The notes: a model not told the origin generated them from the letters alone. 18,949 bases of DNA from an uncultured Pseudomonadota bacterium (GCA_946885605.1 CAMPGR010000072.1:1-18949); one strand, 5' to 3'; positions 1 through 7,503 are shown, counted from the first letter of the stretch. Translations and numbers: made by a program.

Positions 1-34
1 ACCACTGAGAGCGACTAACGCAACTCTTAGTGGT
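1..34. repeat. Imperfect palindrome at the window edge
   Basis: Bases 1-11 (ACCACTGAGAG) pair with 24-34 (CTCTTAGTGGT), with a single G-T wobble and a 12-nt loop. The text that follows, GGTCTGTCCCC (32-42), resembles ends of small intergenic repeats that I recall from betaproteobacterial genomes. A second tiny palindrome, CTAAG-CA-CTTAG, lies at 42-53. The structure may be a terminator of an upstream gene or the edge of a repeat element cut by the window. No T-tract follows on the plus strand, so a simple intrinsic terminator is not well supported. Confidence 0.45.
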
Positions 35-143
35 CTGTCCCCTAAGCACTTAGCAGGATAATCCAGGAAAAAATCAATTCCGTCTCTGGCTGCCGGGGGA
101 CGAACTGCCTATTCTTGAACGTTTTCAACCCTGGAGCGAAAAC

Positions 144-1859
144 TTGGCAACCCAGGATAGATGGACCACGCTGGAGACCGATGTCCTGGTCGTCGGCGGC
201 GGCGTGGCCGGCAGCATGGCGGCGATTCCCGCGCTGGAGGCGGGATTGCAGGTGTTGATCTGCGAAAAGGGCAAGGTGCGCGACCACTGCGGCAGCATCG
301 GCTGCGGCGTCGACCATTACCTCACCGTGATGGACACCGGACCGGAATGGGACACGCCGGACTACCTCATCAAGCATGTGCCCGAGCTCACCGACGGCAT
401 CGTCGACATGGCCGTTGCGGGGCGCGTGATCCGCGAAATGCCGCGCATCTTCCGCAAGCTCGAATCGCTGGGCGTCGACTTCAAGGACAAGAAAACGGGG
501 ACGTACTACCGGCTGCGCTCCTTCGGCCTCCCGGGCACCTATCACATCAATTTCGACGGCACGGACTTCAAGAAACACATCGGCGAGCGCGTCCGCAAAG
601 GCAAGGCGACGGTGATGATGCGCACGATGGTGCTGCAGCTCCTGACCCGCGACAACCGCGCCTATGGCGCGCTCGCGTTCAACTTTCGCACCGGAGAATG
701 GTATGCGATACGCGCGAAGGCCGTGGTGCTTGCCGCCGGCGACGTGAATCGCATCTCGAAGAACGCCTCGGGGCTTGCGTTCGACAGCTGGCACTTTCCC
801 TACGACACCGGGGACGCGCACGCGATGGGTTACCGCTCGGGCGCGCTGCTGGCCAACATGGAATCGGTCGAAGCTACGCTTACCCCGAAAGGCTTTTCGT
901 GCCAGGGCCTGAACGCGCTCGTGAGCCTGGGCGCGTATTTCGTCAACCGGCACGGCGAGCGCTTCATGTTCAAGTACGACAAGAAGGGCGAGAACGCGCG
1001 GCGCGCGGTGATTGCGGACGCGGCGATCAACGAGTATCTCCTCGGGAACGGACCGGTGTATCTCGATTGCCGGCACCTGCCGCAGGAGATGCTCGACCGC
1101 ATGGAAGCGACGCTACAGGTGGATCGCTATACGCTCCCCGCGTTCTATCAGCAGAAAGGGGTCAATTTCCGCGAGGAGCTGGTGGAGATCTCGGTGTCCG
1201 AGCTCTCGATCAGAAGGAGCGGCGTCTATTTTCGCGGGAGCGGGCTTGCGGTGGACGTGAATGGTGAAACGTCGGTCGAAGCGCTCTTCGCAGCGGGCGA
1301 CTGCGCCACGGTGAGCGGCGGCATTGCGGGCGCTGCCGTGCTCGGACACATCGCGGGCGAAGGCACGGTGCGGCGGGTCGGACAAAACCGCGGCGCGCTG
1401 CCGGCAGTGGATATCTCGGCGGCGGACGCCCTGCGCGCGGAAGCCCGGAGCGCGCTCGAGCGCAAGGATGGAATGAGCTGGAAGGAGCTCGAGGACGGGA
1501 CCCGCCACACGGTCAGCGATTACGTTGGCGTGCGTCGCACGGAGAAGGGCCTCAAGCTCGCGCTCGATACGCTCTCGGCGCTTGCGCGGCGCGAGCCCAC
1601 GCTCAAGGCGGACGACCTCCACGGGCTCATGCGCGTGCACGAGGCGAAGAACATACGGCTCAACGCGGAGTTGATGGCCACCGCTTCGCTTGCGCGCAAG
1701 GAGACCCGTACCGGCTCCTCGCACTGCCGGCTCGATTATCCCGAAACCGACGACCAGAACTGGCGCAAGTTCGTGATCGTCTCCCGCGGCGCGCAGGGGC
1801 CGAGCGTGCGCACGCTTTCCACCGAGCGCGCCCTCGCTGACGCGTTCGCGCGCCGCTGA
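144..1859 (+). CDS. AprA/fumarate-reductase-like FAD-dependent oxidoreductase
   Basis: A 571-residue flavoprotein of the succinate dehydrogenase/fumarate reductase/adenylylsulfate reductase alpha superfamily. The N-terminal dinucleotide-binding motif VVGGGVAGS is at about residues 16-24. A D-T-G-D-A-H-A-M-G-Y segment near residue 225 and a C-terminal L-F-A-A-G-D-C...G-G-I-A-G-A segment near 380-395 complete the FAD fold. There is no signal peptide, so it is probably cytoplasmic. The start is TTG at 144: the frame is open back to a stop at 51 but holds no ATG, GTG or other TTG, and GGAG (133-136) sits 7 nt upstream. A ferredoxin gene follows after 10 bp, which resembles the AprA-AprB arrangement. 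This suggests electrons pass between the flavin and 4Fe-4S clusters. The substrate is unknown; true APS reductase is possible but not shown. Confidence 0.9.
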   Translation: MATQDRWTTLETDVLVVGGGVAGSMAAIPALEAGLQVLICEKGKVRDHCGSIGCGVDHYLTVMDTGPEWDTPDYLIKHVPELTDGIVDMAVAGRVIREMPRIFRKLESLGVDFKDKKTGTYYRLRSFGLPGTYHINFDGTDFKKHIGERVRKGKATVMMRTMVLQLLTRDNRAYGALAFNFRTGEWYAIRAKAVVLAAGDVNRISKNASGLAFDSWHFPYDTGDAHAMGYRSGALLANMESVEATLTPKGFSCQGLNALVSLGAYFVNRHGERFMFKYDKKGENARRAVIADAAINEYLLGNGPVYLDCRHLPQEMLDRMEATLQVDRYTLPAFYQQKGVNFREELVEISVSELSIRRSGVYFRGSGLAVDVNGETSVEALFAAGDCATVSGGIAGAAVLGHIAGEGTVRRVGQNRGALPAVDISAADALRAEARSALERKDGMSWKELEDGTRHTVSDYVGVRRTEKGLKLALDTLSALARREPTLKADDLHGLMRVHEAKNIRLNAELMATASLARKETRTGSSHCRLDYPETDDQNWRKFVIVSRGAQGPSVRTLSTERALADAFARR

Positions 1860-1869
1860 AGGAGAGGTC

Positions 1870-2145
1870 ATGTCCCAGGAAAAGTCCCTGCACAACCCGA
1901 TCGAGATCAACCCCGAGACCTGTGTGCGCTGCAATCTCTGCGACTGGATCTGCCCCGGCGACATCATCTACAAGGAAGAGGACAACCGGCAGACGCTGCC
2001 GGTGATCGTCTACCCCGACGAGTGCTGGTATTGCGGGCTGTGCCAGTCGATCTGCCCCGTGAACGCCATCACCGTCGTCTTCCCCGAGCAGATGATCCAC
2101 AACCGCATCGACGTCGTATCCCTCCTCGGCAAAGTGGTGGAATAA
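1870..2145 (+). CDS. AprB-like ferredoxin with two 4Fe-4S clusters
   Basis: A 91-residue iron-sulfur protein. Two complete C-x2-C-x2-C-x3-C-P motifs are visible, CVRCNLCDWICPGD near residues 18-31 and CWYCGLCQSICPVN near 53-66. Each can ligate one 4Fe-4S cluster. The second motif and the following A-I-T resemble the AprB subunit of adenylylsulfate reductase. The protein is shorter than typical AprB and lacks its long C-terminal tail. GGAGAGG (1861-1867) gives a good ribosome binding site for the ATG at 1870. The gene is almost certainly co-transcribed with the preceding flavoprotein and is probably its electron-transfer subunit. Whether the pair reduces or oxidises its substrate cannot be read from sequence. 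Confidence 0.92.
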   Translation: MSQEKSLHNPIEINPETCVRCNLCDWICPGDIIYKEEDNRQTLPVIVYPDECWYCGLCQSICPVNAITVVFPEQMIHNRIDVVSLLGKVVE

Positions 2146-2262
2146 GCGCGGCACGCCCGCCCCGGCCGCGTTACGTCGGTTTGCTACAATGTTCCGGTCA
2201 CCCCCACCGGGCGCGGGAACTTGTCGCCCGCCGGGGCTGTATTACTGGGTAGTAGTACATTG

Positions 2263-2400
2263 AACCGTCAAGGCCGCCAAGAACGCCAAGACAGGAATTG
2301 AACGTCAGGATTTGTCACGCGTCCGGGCCATTCCACGGCTGTAGGGTAGCTGCGGCATTTGTTCCGGGTTTTCATGGCGTTCTTGCCGGCCTTGGCGGTT
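2263..2400. repeat. 26-bp inverted-repeat element upstream of the MoxR ATPase gene
   Basis: The left arm (2263-2288, beginning AACCGTCAAGG) and the right arm (2375-2400, ending CTTGGCGGTT) are reverse complements at 24 of 26 positions. They enclose 86 bp with no convincing ORF. The arms contain an internal rhythm of GCCAAG units. A related arm recurs at 5835-5853. The size and terminal inverted repeats suggest a small non-autonomous or REP-like element, or a large mRNA hairpin ahead of the ATPase gene. The 2146-2417 intergenic region otherwise holds only a possible TACAAT -10 box at 2185-2190 without a clear -35. Confidence 0.75.
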
Positions 2401-2417
2401 AAATCAGAGGTTCCGGG

Positions 2418-3272
2418 GTGGAAATGAAAACAGCAGTCAATCGCCTGCGCGGCGTCGAGCGCGACATCGTGCAGGCGCCGGCGGCCGGCGATACGGCGCC
2501 GTACTACGAGCCTCAGGGCAACGAGGTCGCGATCTTCGAAGCGGCCTACAAGAAGCGGCTGCCGGTGATGCTCAAGGGTCCGACCGGGTGCGGCAAGACG
2601 CGCTTTCTCGAATTCATGGCCTTCGAGCTGAAGCGTCCGCTCGTCACGGTGTCGTGTCATGAAGACCTGACGAGCTCGGATCTCGTCGGGCGCTTCCTCC
2701 TCGAAGGCTCGGACACGGTGTGGCAGGACGGGCCGCTCACCCGCGCGGTGAAAGTCGGCGCCATCTGTTATCTCGACGAGATCGTGGAGGCACGCACCGA
2801 TTCGACGGTCGTGATCCATTCGCTAACCGACCATCGCCGCAAGCTCACTATCGAGAAGAAGGGCATGGAGATCGAGGCGCACGAGGATTTCATGCTGGTC
2901 ATCTCCTATAACCCCGGTTACCAGACCGTGCTCAAGGATCTCAAGCCCTCCACCAAGCAGCGGTTCATTGCGATCAACTTCGATTTCCCGCCCGAGGACA
3001 TCGAGCGCAAGATCGTCGTGAAGGAAGTGCCGGGGATTGCGCCGGAGATCGCGCATCAGCTGGTCGCCGCGGGCCGCAAGGCGCGGCTCCTCAAGGATCA
3101 CGGGCTCGAAGAGGCGACCTCGACGCGCGCCCTGGTCTATGCGGCGAGCATGATGAACGCCGGCCTGGATCCCGTCGCGGCCTGTCAGGTCGCAATGATC
3201 AATCCGATCACCGACGACATCGAGCTCGCCGAAGCGATGATGGAAATCGTGCAGGCCCATTTTGCGGCTTAG
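2418..3272 (+). CDS. NorQ/CbbQ-family MoxR AAA+ ATPase
   Basis: A 284-residue AAA+ ATPase of the CbbQ/NirQ/NorQ/GpvN group. Walker A is GPTGCGKT at residues 54-61 and Walker B is ICYLDE at 116-121. The C-terminal part (E-A-T-S-T-R-A-L, then N-P-I-T-D-D) matches the family's CbbQ-type tail, and the length is normal for the family. Known members form hexameric rings and work with a VWA partner to remodel or load metal into a target enzyme, such as Rubisco (CbbQO) or nitric oxide reductase (NorQD). The partner gene begins 20 bp downstream. The GTG at 2418 has AGAGG at 2406-2410; ATG at 2424 is an alternative start that loses two residues. The target enzyme is not identifiable here, so norQ or cbbQ would be over-specific. 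Confidence 0.93.
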   Translation: MEMKTAVNRLRGVERDIVQAPAAGDTAPYYEPQGNEVAIFEAAYKKRLPVMLKGPTGCGKTRFLEFMAFELKRPLVTVSCHEDLTSSDLVGRFLLEGSDTVWQDGPLTRAVKVGAICYLDEIVEARTDSTVVIHSLTDHRRKLTIEKKGMEIEAHEDFMLVISYNPGYQTVLKDLKPSTKQRFIAINFDFPPEDIERKIVVKEVPGIAPEIAHQLVAAGRKARLLKDHGLEEATSTRALVYAASMMNAGLDPVAACQVAMINPITDDIELAEAMMEIVQAHFAA

Positions 3273-3292
3273 AGTGTGAACCGCCGCGCGAG

Positions 3293-5800
3293 ATGACATC
3301 CAGCGACACGGCGATACACGACCTGCTGCACGAATTCCGCGACGCGAGCCTCGTCGCGTGCCGCGAAGTCGAGCAGGCGCTGCCTGCAATCCGGTCGCAC
3401 GGCGATCGCGTCGCGCTCACGTGGCTTTTTGCCTGCCGCCGGCTCTTCGACTTCGATCGTGAGGCCGGCCGCGCCTTCATCCGGGGCAGCGGCGAAGCCG
3501 AGCAGGTCTCCGAGACCGTACTCCCGTGGACGGAGCAGGCGCTCCAGTTCGCGCGCTGGCGCGGGTCGTGGCGCGCGCTGGAAGGGTTCATGGCGAATCT
3601 GCCGCGCGCTTACGGCTCGCTAGGCCATGCGGGCGAGCGCCGCTGGGCGGAGATCGGATTCGCGTGGTGCGCGCGCCAGCTGGAAAGCGGCAGCGCGTTC
3701 TTCACCACGCCGGTGACCGACCTCTCCGGCCGGCAGGGCATTGCGGGCATCGAGCAACTCGCGACCCCGGCGGAGGAATTGTTCGAGTCGCGGAAGCTCC
3801 TCCTCAGCACCTATCTCGCAGGCGCAATCCGCGTGCGCAACCTGCTCGGTGCGCAGGCAATCCTGCCATGGGCGCTGCGCGGCGCCGACATCATGCAGTC
3901 CGGGCGCGCGCGCGGCGAAGCGTATTTCCGGCTCGAATCCGAAGAGAGCCTCGCGCTCCTGCTCGAGCACCTGCCCGGCTTTCGCCTCTCCGACCGCAAC
4001 CGTCTGCTCGGCATGCTGCTCGAGGTGTGGTACGGCGAGAATTTCGAGTTGAAGGAGAGCAGCTGGTCGCCGGAGAAGGGGCGGCCGTTCGTCGAGACCG
4101 ACGGGCGCAGCCTCTACTTCCCTGCCGTCATGGCGAGCCGCGATGAAGCGGTGCTCGCGGTGCTGCACGGCGCCGGCCACATGCGCTACGGCACGTTCGA
4201 CCGGCTCGCGATGAAGGAAATGTTCGCCGCGGCGAACGTCGATTTTCCGGAAAGCGGGCCGGTGTCCTGGGTGCCGCTCTACATGCGTTACGGCGACGAT
4301 GCGCTGCGCTTCCAGCTGATCTTCGATCTCTGCGAGGATCTGCGCGTCGATTTCCGCGTCCAGCAGGCGGTGCCCAATTACCTCTCGCGGCTCGCGGCCG
4401 CAGCGCGCGCGGCTGCCCCCCGTCCGCCCGACGCCGCCGCGTACTACGATCTCGCGCTCGCAGCCGTCGAGGAAGCAATGACCGCCGCGTATACAAGCGC
4501 GCCGCGCGGGCGCCAGTTCGGGCCGCTGTTCGACCCCGGCGCGACGGTGGCCGACGCGTTTCGCATCGCGACGGCGATCTACAGCAACGATGAGCTGCCG
4601 CGCGTCACCGACCTCGAGACGTTTCACGCGGCGTACCTTCCCGGGCGCGGGCCCAATGCGACGCGGCTCGCGCATCCGCAGCAGCGCCAGGACCAACAGC
4701 AAACGCAAGCGGGCGCCGAGCAGCAGAATCAGCCTGAAGAGCAGGGGGAAGACCAGAGCGAAACGGCGCAGAACGCGGAGTCCGGCGACCAGCAGGACGG
4801 CGGCAAGCAGAAGGAAGTGGCGGGCTACGGCGATACGAGCGGCACCTCGGCGCAGTCGGCGAGCCGTTCCGACACGCAGAAGCAGGCCGAGGGCGCCGCC
4901 GACAAGGGCGTGCCGTATCCCGAGTGGGATTACCGCGAGCAGCGCTACAAGCGCAACTGGAGCTGGGTGCAGGAGAAGAAGCTCTCGGAATCGAACACGG
5001 CGGAAGCGAATCGCCTCGAGCGGCAGTATTCGAATGCGCTGAAGCGGCTCAAGAGGGCGATCCAGGCGCAGAAGCCGGCGCGGCTCGCGCCGCTCCTGCG
5101 GCAGCTCGACGGCGACGACATGGACATCAACGCGGTGGTGGGTTACGTCGCGGAGAAACAGGCCGGCCGCTCGCCCAAGCCCGCGATCTACCGGCGGCGC
5201 GAGATGCGCCAGCGCGAAATCGCCGTCACGTTACTGGCCGACATGTCTACCTCCATCATGCAGCACCTTCCCGAAGGGGGCGGGCGGCTGGTGGATCGCG
5301 TGCGGGCCGGCGTGCTGCTCTTCGCGGAGAGCATGGAAGAGGTGGGTGATGCCTACAGCATCGCGGGCTTCTGCTCCAAATACCGTGACAATGTGAGCTA
5401 CTACACCATCAAGGGCTTCGAGCAGCCGCTGTCGGAGGACGTGCGCAGCCAGATCGGCGGGATGTCGGGCCGGCTGGCGACGCGCATGGGCGCCGCAATC
5501 CGGCACGCCACCGCGCGCTTCGAGGAAGTGGAGAGCCGGCGCCGGCTCCTGCTCATATTGTCGGACGGGCGCCCGGAGGATTACGACGACGGAGGTGACC
5601 GCCGCTACCTGCACGAAGACACCCGCATGGCGGTGAAAGAGGCGGTGGCGCGCGGCGTGCATCCGTTCTGCATCACGGTGGATACGATGGCGAACCAGTA
5701 CCTGCCGCAGATTTTCGGCAAGGGCCACTACCTCGTGCTCGATCACATCAATTCGCTGCCGAACAAGCTGCCGGAGATCTATTTCCGCCTGCGACGGTAA
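3293..5800 (+). CDS. NorD/CbbO-like von Willebrand factor A domain protein
   Basis: An 835-residue protein with a C-terminal VWA domain. The MIDAS metal site is complete: D650-M-S652-T-S654, T730 (in LATRMG) and D758 (in LSDG). A hydrophilic, Gln/Glu-rich low-complexity linker covers about residues 460-540. The N-terminal ~450 residues are largely helical in composition and include H292-G-A-G-H296, which looks like a zinc-protease HExxH helix that has lost its glutamate. The length fits long CbbO/NorD-type adaptors. These act as the substrate-recognising partner of the MoxR ATPase encoded immediately upstream, through the MIDAS-bound divalent ion. The ATG at 3293 has only a weak upstream purine stretch, so translation may be coupled to the ATPase gene. 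No Rubisco or NorCB genes are nearby, so the client is unknown. Confidence 0.9.
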   Translation: MTSSDTAIHDLLHEFRDASLVACREVEQALPAIRSHGDRVALTWLFACRRLFDFDREAGRAFIRGSGEAEQVSETVLPWTEQALQFARWRGSWRALEGFMANLPRAYGSLGHAGERRWAEIGFAWCARQLESGSAFFTTPVTDLSGRQGIAGIEQLATPAEELFESRKLLLSTYLAGAIRVRNLLGAQAILPWALRGADIMQSGRARGEAYFRLESEESLALLLEHLPGFRLSDRNRLLGMLLEVWYGENFELKESSWSPEKGRPFVETDGRSLYFPAVMASRDEAVLAVLHGAGHMRYGTFDRLAMKEMFAAANVDFPESGPVSWVPLYMRYGDDALRFQLIFDLCEDLRVDFRVQQAVPNYLSRLAAAARAAAPRPPDAAAYYDLALAAVEEAMTAAYTSAPRGRQFGPLFDPGATVADAFRIATAIYSNDELPRVTDLETFHAAYLPGRGPNATRLAHPQQRQDQQQTQAGAEQQNQPEEQGEDQSETAQNAESGDQQDGGKQKEVAGYGDTSGTSAQSASRSDTQKQAEGAADKGVPYPEWDYREQRYKRNWSWVQEKKLSESNTAEANRLERQYSNALKRLKRAIQAQKPARLAPLLRQLDGDDMDINAVVGYVAEKQAGRSPKPAIYRRREMRQREIAVTLLADMSTSIMQHLPEGGGRLVDRVRAGVLLFAESMEEVGDAYSIAGFCSKYRDNVSYYTIKGFEQPLSEDVRSQIGGMSGRLATRMGAAIRHATARFEEVESRRRLLLILSDGRPEDYDDGGDRRYLHEDTRMAVKEAVARGVHPFCITVDTMANQYLPQIFGKGHYLVLDHINSLPNKLPEIYFRLRR

Positions 5801-5834
5801 TTCGAGCCGTTCAAGACCCCAGGCACGGCAGCGG

Positions 5835-5853
5835 AACCGCCAAGGCCGCCAAG
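5835..5853. repeat. Third copy of the AACCGCCAAGGC repeat arm
   Basis: These 19 bp match each arm of the 2263-2400 inverted repeat at 18 of 19 positions. A shorter echo, AACCGCCACGA, follows at 5864-5874. The copy lies 34 bp after the stop of the VWA gene, so the ATPase/VWA pair is bracketed by related repeats. Confidence 0.7.
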
Positions 5854-5893
5854 CGCGGGAGTGAACCGCCACGACCAGGGATGCAACACTGCT

Positions 5894-5912
5894 CCTTCCC
5901 TCAGGGGGAAGG
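5894..5912. terminator. Hairpin between convergent genes (possible terminator)
   Basis: CCTTCCC (5894-5900) and GGGAAGG (5906-5912) form a perfect 7-bp stem around a 5-nt loop. It lies between the VWA gene on the plus strand and the DUF4124 gene on the minus strand. Neither side has a T-tract; a G-rich run follows instead. It could be a non-canonical terminator or part of a dispersed G-rich intergenic repeat. Confidence 0.35.
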
Positions 5913-5939
5913 GTGGGATGGGGTGGGGGTGTCGTAAAT

Positions 5940-6395
5940 CTAGCGCGCTTTTTCGAGCTCTTCGACGCGCTTACGCGCCGCTTCCACCGCCGCTTCCAGG
6001 CTTTTCTGCCGCGCCCAGTACTCGTCGGTCAGCCGGCTGGCGCCGGTCGCCGTCCCGATGCGTTCGCCGGGTAGCGGTTCTTTCCCCGCTTCGCGCGCGG
6101 CCTCGGCTTTCTTCAGTTGCGCGTAGGCCGCTTCGAGCTGTTTCCGCCACGCTTCCTCCTGTGCGGCGCGCTGCTGAAGCCTTTGATCGACGGCCTTCTT
6201 CTCCGCCGGGGTCAGCACGGTGGCTCCGGTCTTGGGCGGCGGGGGCGCGAGCTTCTCCACATGTTTCGCGCCCGGCTCCGGCTTTTCGCCGTATACCACC
6301 TTGCCGTCCGGCATCACCGATTTGTACAGCTCCTGCGCGGCTGCGGGTGCGGCGATGAAGCATGACAACAGCACAAAAGCGAAAATGACTTTCAC
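5940..6395 (-). CDS. DUF4124 domain periplasmic protein with coiled-coil tail
   Basis: A 151-residue exported protein. The N-terminus MKVIFAFVLLSCFIAAPAAA is a classic signal peptide, with likely cleavage at AAA-QE. The mature start, Q-E-L-Y-K-S-V-x-P-D-G-K-V-V-Y-G-E-K-P, is the small DUF4124 beta module found widely in beta- and gammaproteobacteria and of unknown function. The rest is charged and Ala/Glu/Lys/Arg-rich, with probable coiled coils at about residues 60-105 and 125-150. I chose GTG at 6395 because GGGGGAA lies 6 nt upstream and the signal peptide then starts directly; a TTG at 6410 would add five residues. The gene is convergent with the VWA gene and divergent from the cupins. 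No function is assigned. Confidence 0.82.
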   Translation of the reverse strand: MKVIFAFVLLSCFIAAPAAAQELYKSVMPDGKVVYGEKPEPGAKHVEKLAPPPPKTGATVLTPAEKKAVDQRLQQRAAQEEAWRKQLEAAYAQLKKAEAAREAGKEPLPGERIGTATGASRLTDEYWARQKSLEAAVEAARKRVEELEKAR

Positions 6396-6419
6396 GCGGA
6401 CTTCCCCCAAGGGGCACCC

Positions 6420-6448
6420 ATTCTAATTCCGCGCGACGCTCTCAGCAA
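6420..6448 (-). promoter_or_regulatory. Candidate sigma-70 promoter for the DUF4124 gene
   Basis: Read on the minus strand, TTGCTG (6448-6443) and TAGAAT (6425-6420) are separated by 17 bp. The -10 matches consensus at 5 of 6 positions and the -35 at 3 of 6. Transcription would begin about 18 nt before the GTG start, leaving room for the ribosome binding site. Confidence 0.4.
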
Positions 6449-6589
6449 TTGAGATGCGCGGCATGCCGATAAAGCCGCCACGCTTTTCCGGGCGCTTGTA
6501 GCGTTGAGACGTCGCGCAGCCGCGGCTTTTCAGATGCGGGATTGTCAGCCAAAATGCGGCTTTCCGGCAGAAAGTGAAAGGACCACGGC

Positions 6590-7090
6590 ATGGCTCACAC
6601 GCTCGAACAGTTTGCTGCTTCCTGTCATGACATTCTCACCGCCGAGCCGGGGGCCGCGGGCCGCGCCAAGGTCTGCGCGCTGCTGCAGGAAGTGCTGAAG
6701 GACCGCGAGTTCGTGGAAAAGAACCTGAACGACCGGACGCCGGAGCGCAAGATCCTGTACGAAGATCCAGAGCTCAAGTTCTGCATCCTGGCGCACCACT
6801 ACCGCGGCGCCAAGACGAGCCCGCCGCACGACCACGGGCCGTCGTGGGCCATCTACGGGCAGGCGGCCGGTGAAACCGAGATGAACGACTACGAGCTGCT
6901 CGAGCCGGCGGGCGCGGACAAGCCGGGGAAGGTGCGCAAGGTGCGGACCTACAAGCTCACTCCAGGCGTTGCGCACGTGTACAACGAAGGCGACCTGCAC
7001 TCGCCGAGCCGCGCCGATTCGACGCGCTTGATCCGCATCGAAGGCGTGAACATGGAGACGGTGCGCCGCCACAAGTACGTCGCGGTGTAG
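6590..7090 (+). CDS. Cysteine-dioxygenase-like cupin protein
   Basis: A 166-residue single-domain cupin. The first metal-binding motif is H80-D-H82-G, and the likely third ligand is H137 in N-E-G-D-L-H. This 3-His arrangement is that of thiol dioxygenases (cysteine dioxygenase, 3-mercaptopropionate dioxygenase), which oxidise thiols to sulfinates with Fe(II) and O2. The position equivalent to the mammalian Cys-Tyr crosslink cysteine is alanine (A87), as is usual in bacterial forms. No signal peptide is present, so it is cytoplasmic. AAAGGA upstream of the ATG at 6590 supports the start. A second cupin gene begins 25 bp later, so the two are probably co-transcribed. The exact substrate cannot be predicted; a non-thiol dioxygenase is possible. 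Confidence 0.8.
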   Translation: MAHTLEQFAASCHDILTAEPGAAGRAKVCALLQEVLKDREFVEKNLNDRTPERKILYEDPELKFCILAHHYRGAKTSPPHDHGPSWAIYGQAAGETEMNDYELLEPAGADKPGKVRKVRTYKLTPGVAHVYNEGDLHSPSRADSTRLIRIEGVNMETVRRHKYVAV

Positions 7091-7115
7091 CGGGCGGGCC
7101 GCGCATGGAGGCGTG

Positions 7116-7490
7116 ATGGCGAAGATCGTGAATACGCGGGACGTTCCCCGGCTTTACTCCCAGAAGGACGACCGGTTTCGTTACGAAGCGGTGAAGGAGA
7201 ACGTGCTCGGGCTCAAGAACATCTGCGGCGAAATCGTCGTCTATCCGCCCGGCGCCGCCGGCGCGAGCCATCACCACATCGGCACCGAGCACCTCTTCTA
7301 CGTGACCGAGGGCTGCGGCACGATGTACATCGACGACGTGCCGCACGAAGTGAAGAAGGGGGATTTCGTCTCGGTGTTCGAAGGCGAGCGGCACTGGTTC
7401 AGGAATCATACGAGCGAAACCTTCGCCTTTCTCGAGCTCTTCGCGCCCGTCAACTACAAGACGGTCTGGGACGATCCCGATCTCAAGTGA
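7116..7490 (+). CDS. Small single-domain cupin protein
   Basis: A 124-residue cupin-2-type beta barrel. Motif 1 is S-H-H-H-I-G-T-E-H with putative ligands H52, H54 and E58. Motif 2 contains G-E-R-H93-W, so the 3-His/1-Glu site of metal-dependent cupins appears complete. I chose ATG at 7116 because GGAGG (7107-7111) lies 4 nt upstream; GTG at 7113 would be only 1 nt away. It lies directly downstream of the cysteine-dioxygenase-like gene and probably shares its transcript. Such small cupins include isomerases, dioxygenases and sensors, and nothing here decides among these. The two-cupin pair suggests a shared substrate or successive steps. Confidence 0.82.
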   Translation: MAKIVNTRDVPRLYSQKDDRFRYEAVKENVLGLKNICGEIVVYPPGAAGASHHHIGTEHLFYVTEGCGTMYIDDVPHEVKKGDFVSVFEGERHWFRNHTSETFAFLELFAPVNYKTVWDDPDLK

Positions 7491-7503
7491 AGCTGGAAAC
7501 CCG

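Noticed and set aside
42..1076. Minus-strand open frame opposite the flavoprotein gene
   Set aside because: The plus strand carries a complete FAD-binding protein; the minus frame has low-complexity composition and no motif.
144..2145. Calling the flavoprotein/ferredoxin pair true APS reductase (aprAB)
   Set aside because: No sulfate adenylyltransferase, qmo, aprM or dsr genes are visible, and I could not confirm the APS-binding residues by eye. Only the similarity of fold and cluster motifs is supported.
2672..2912. Possible repeat-rich or CRISPR-like structure near the GCCAAG units
   Set aside because: There are only three arms, in inverted and single arrangement, with no regular spacers. 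It does not form an array.
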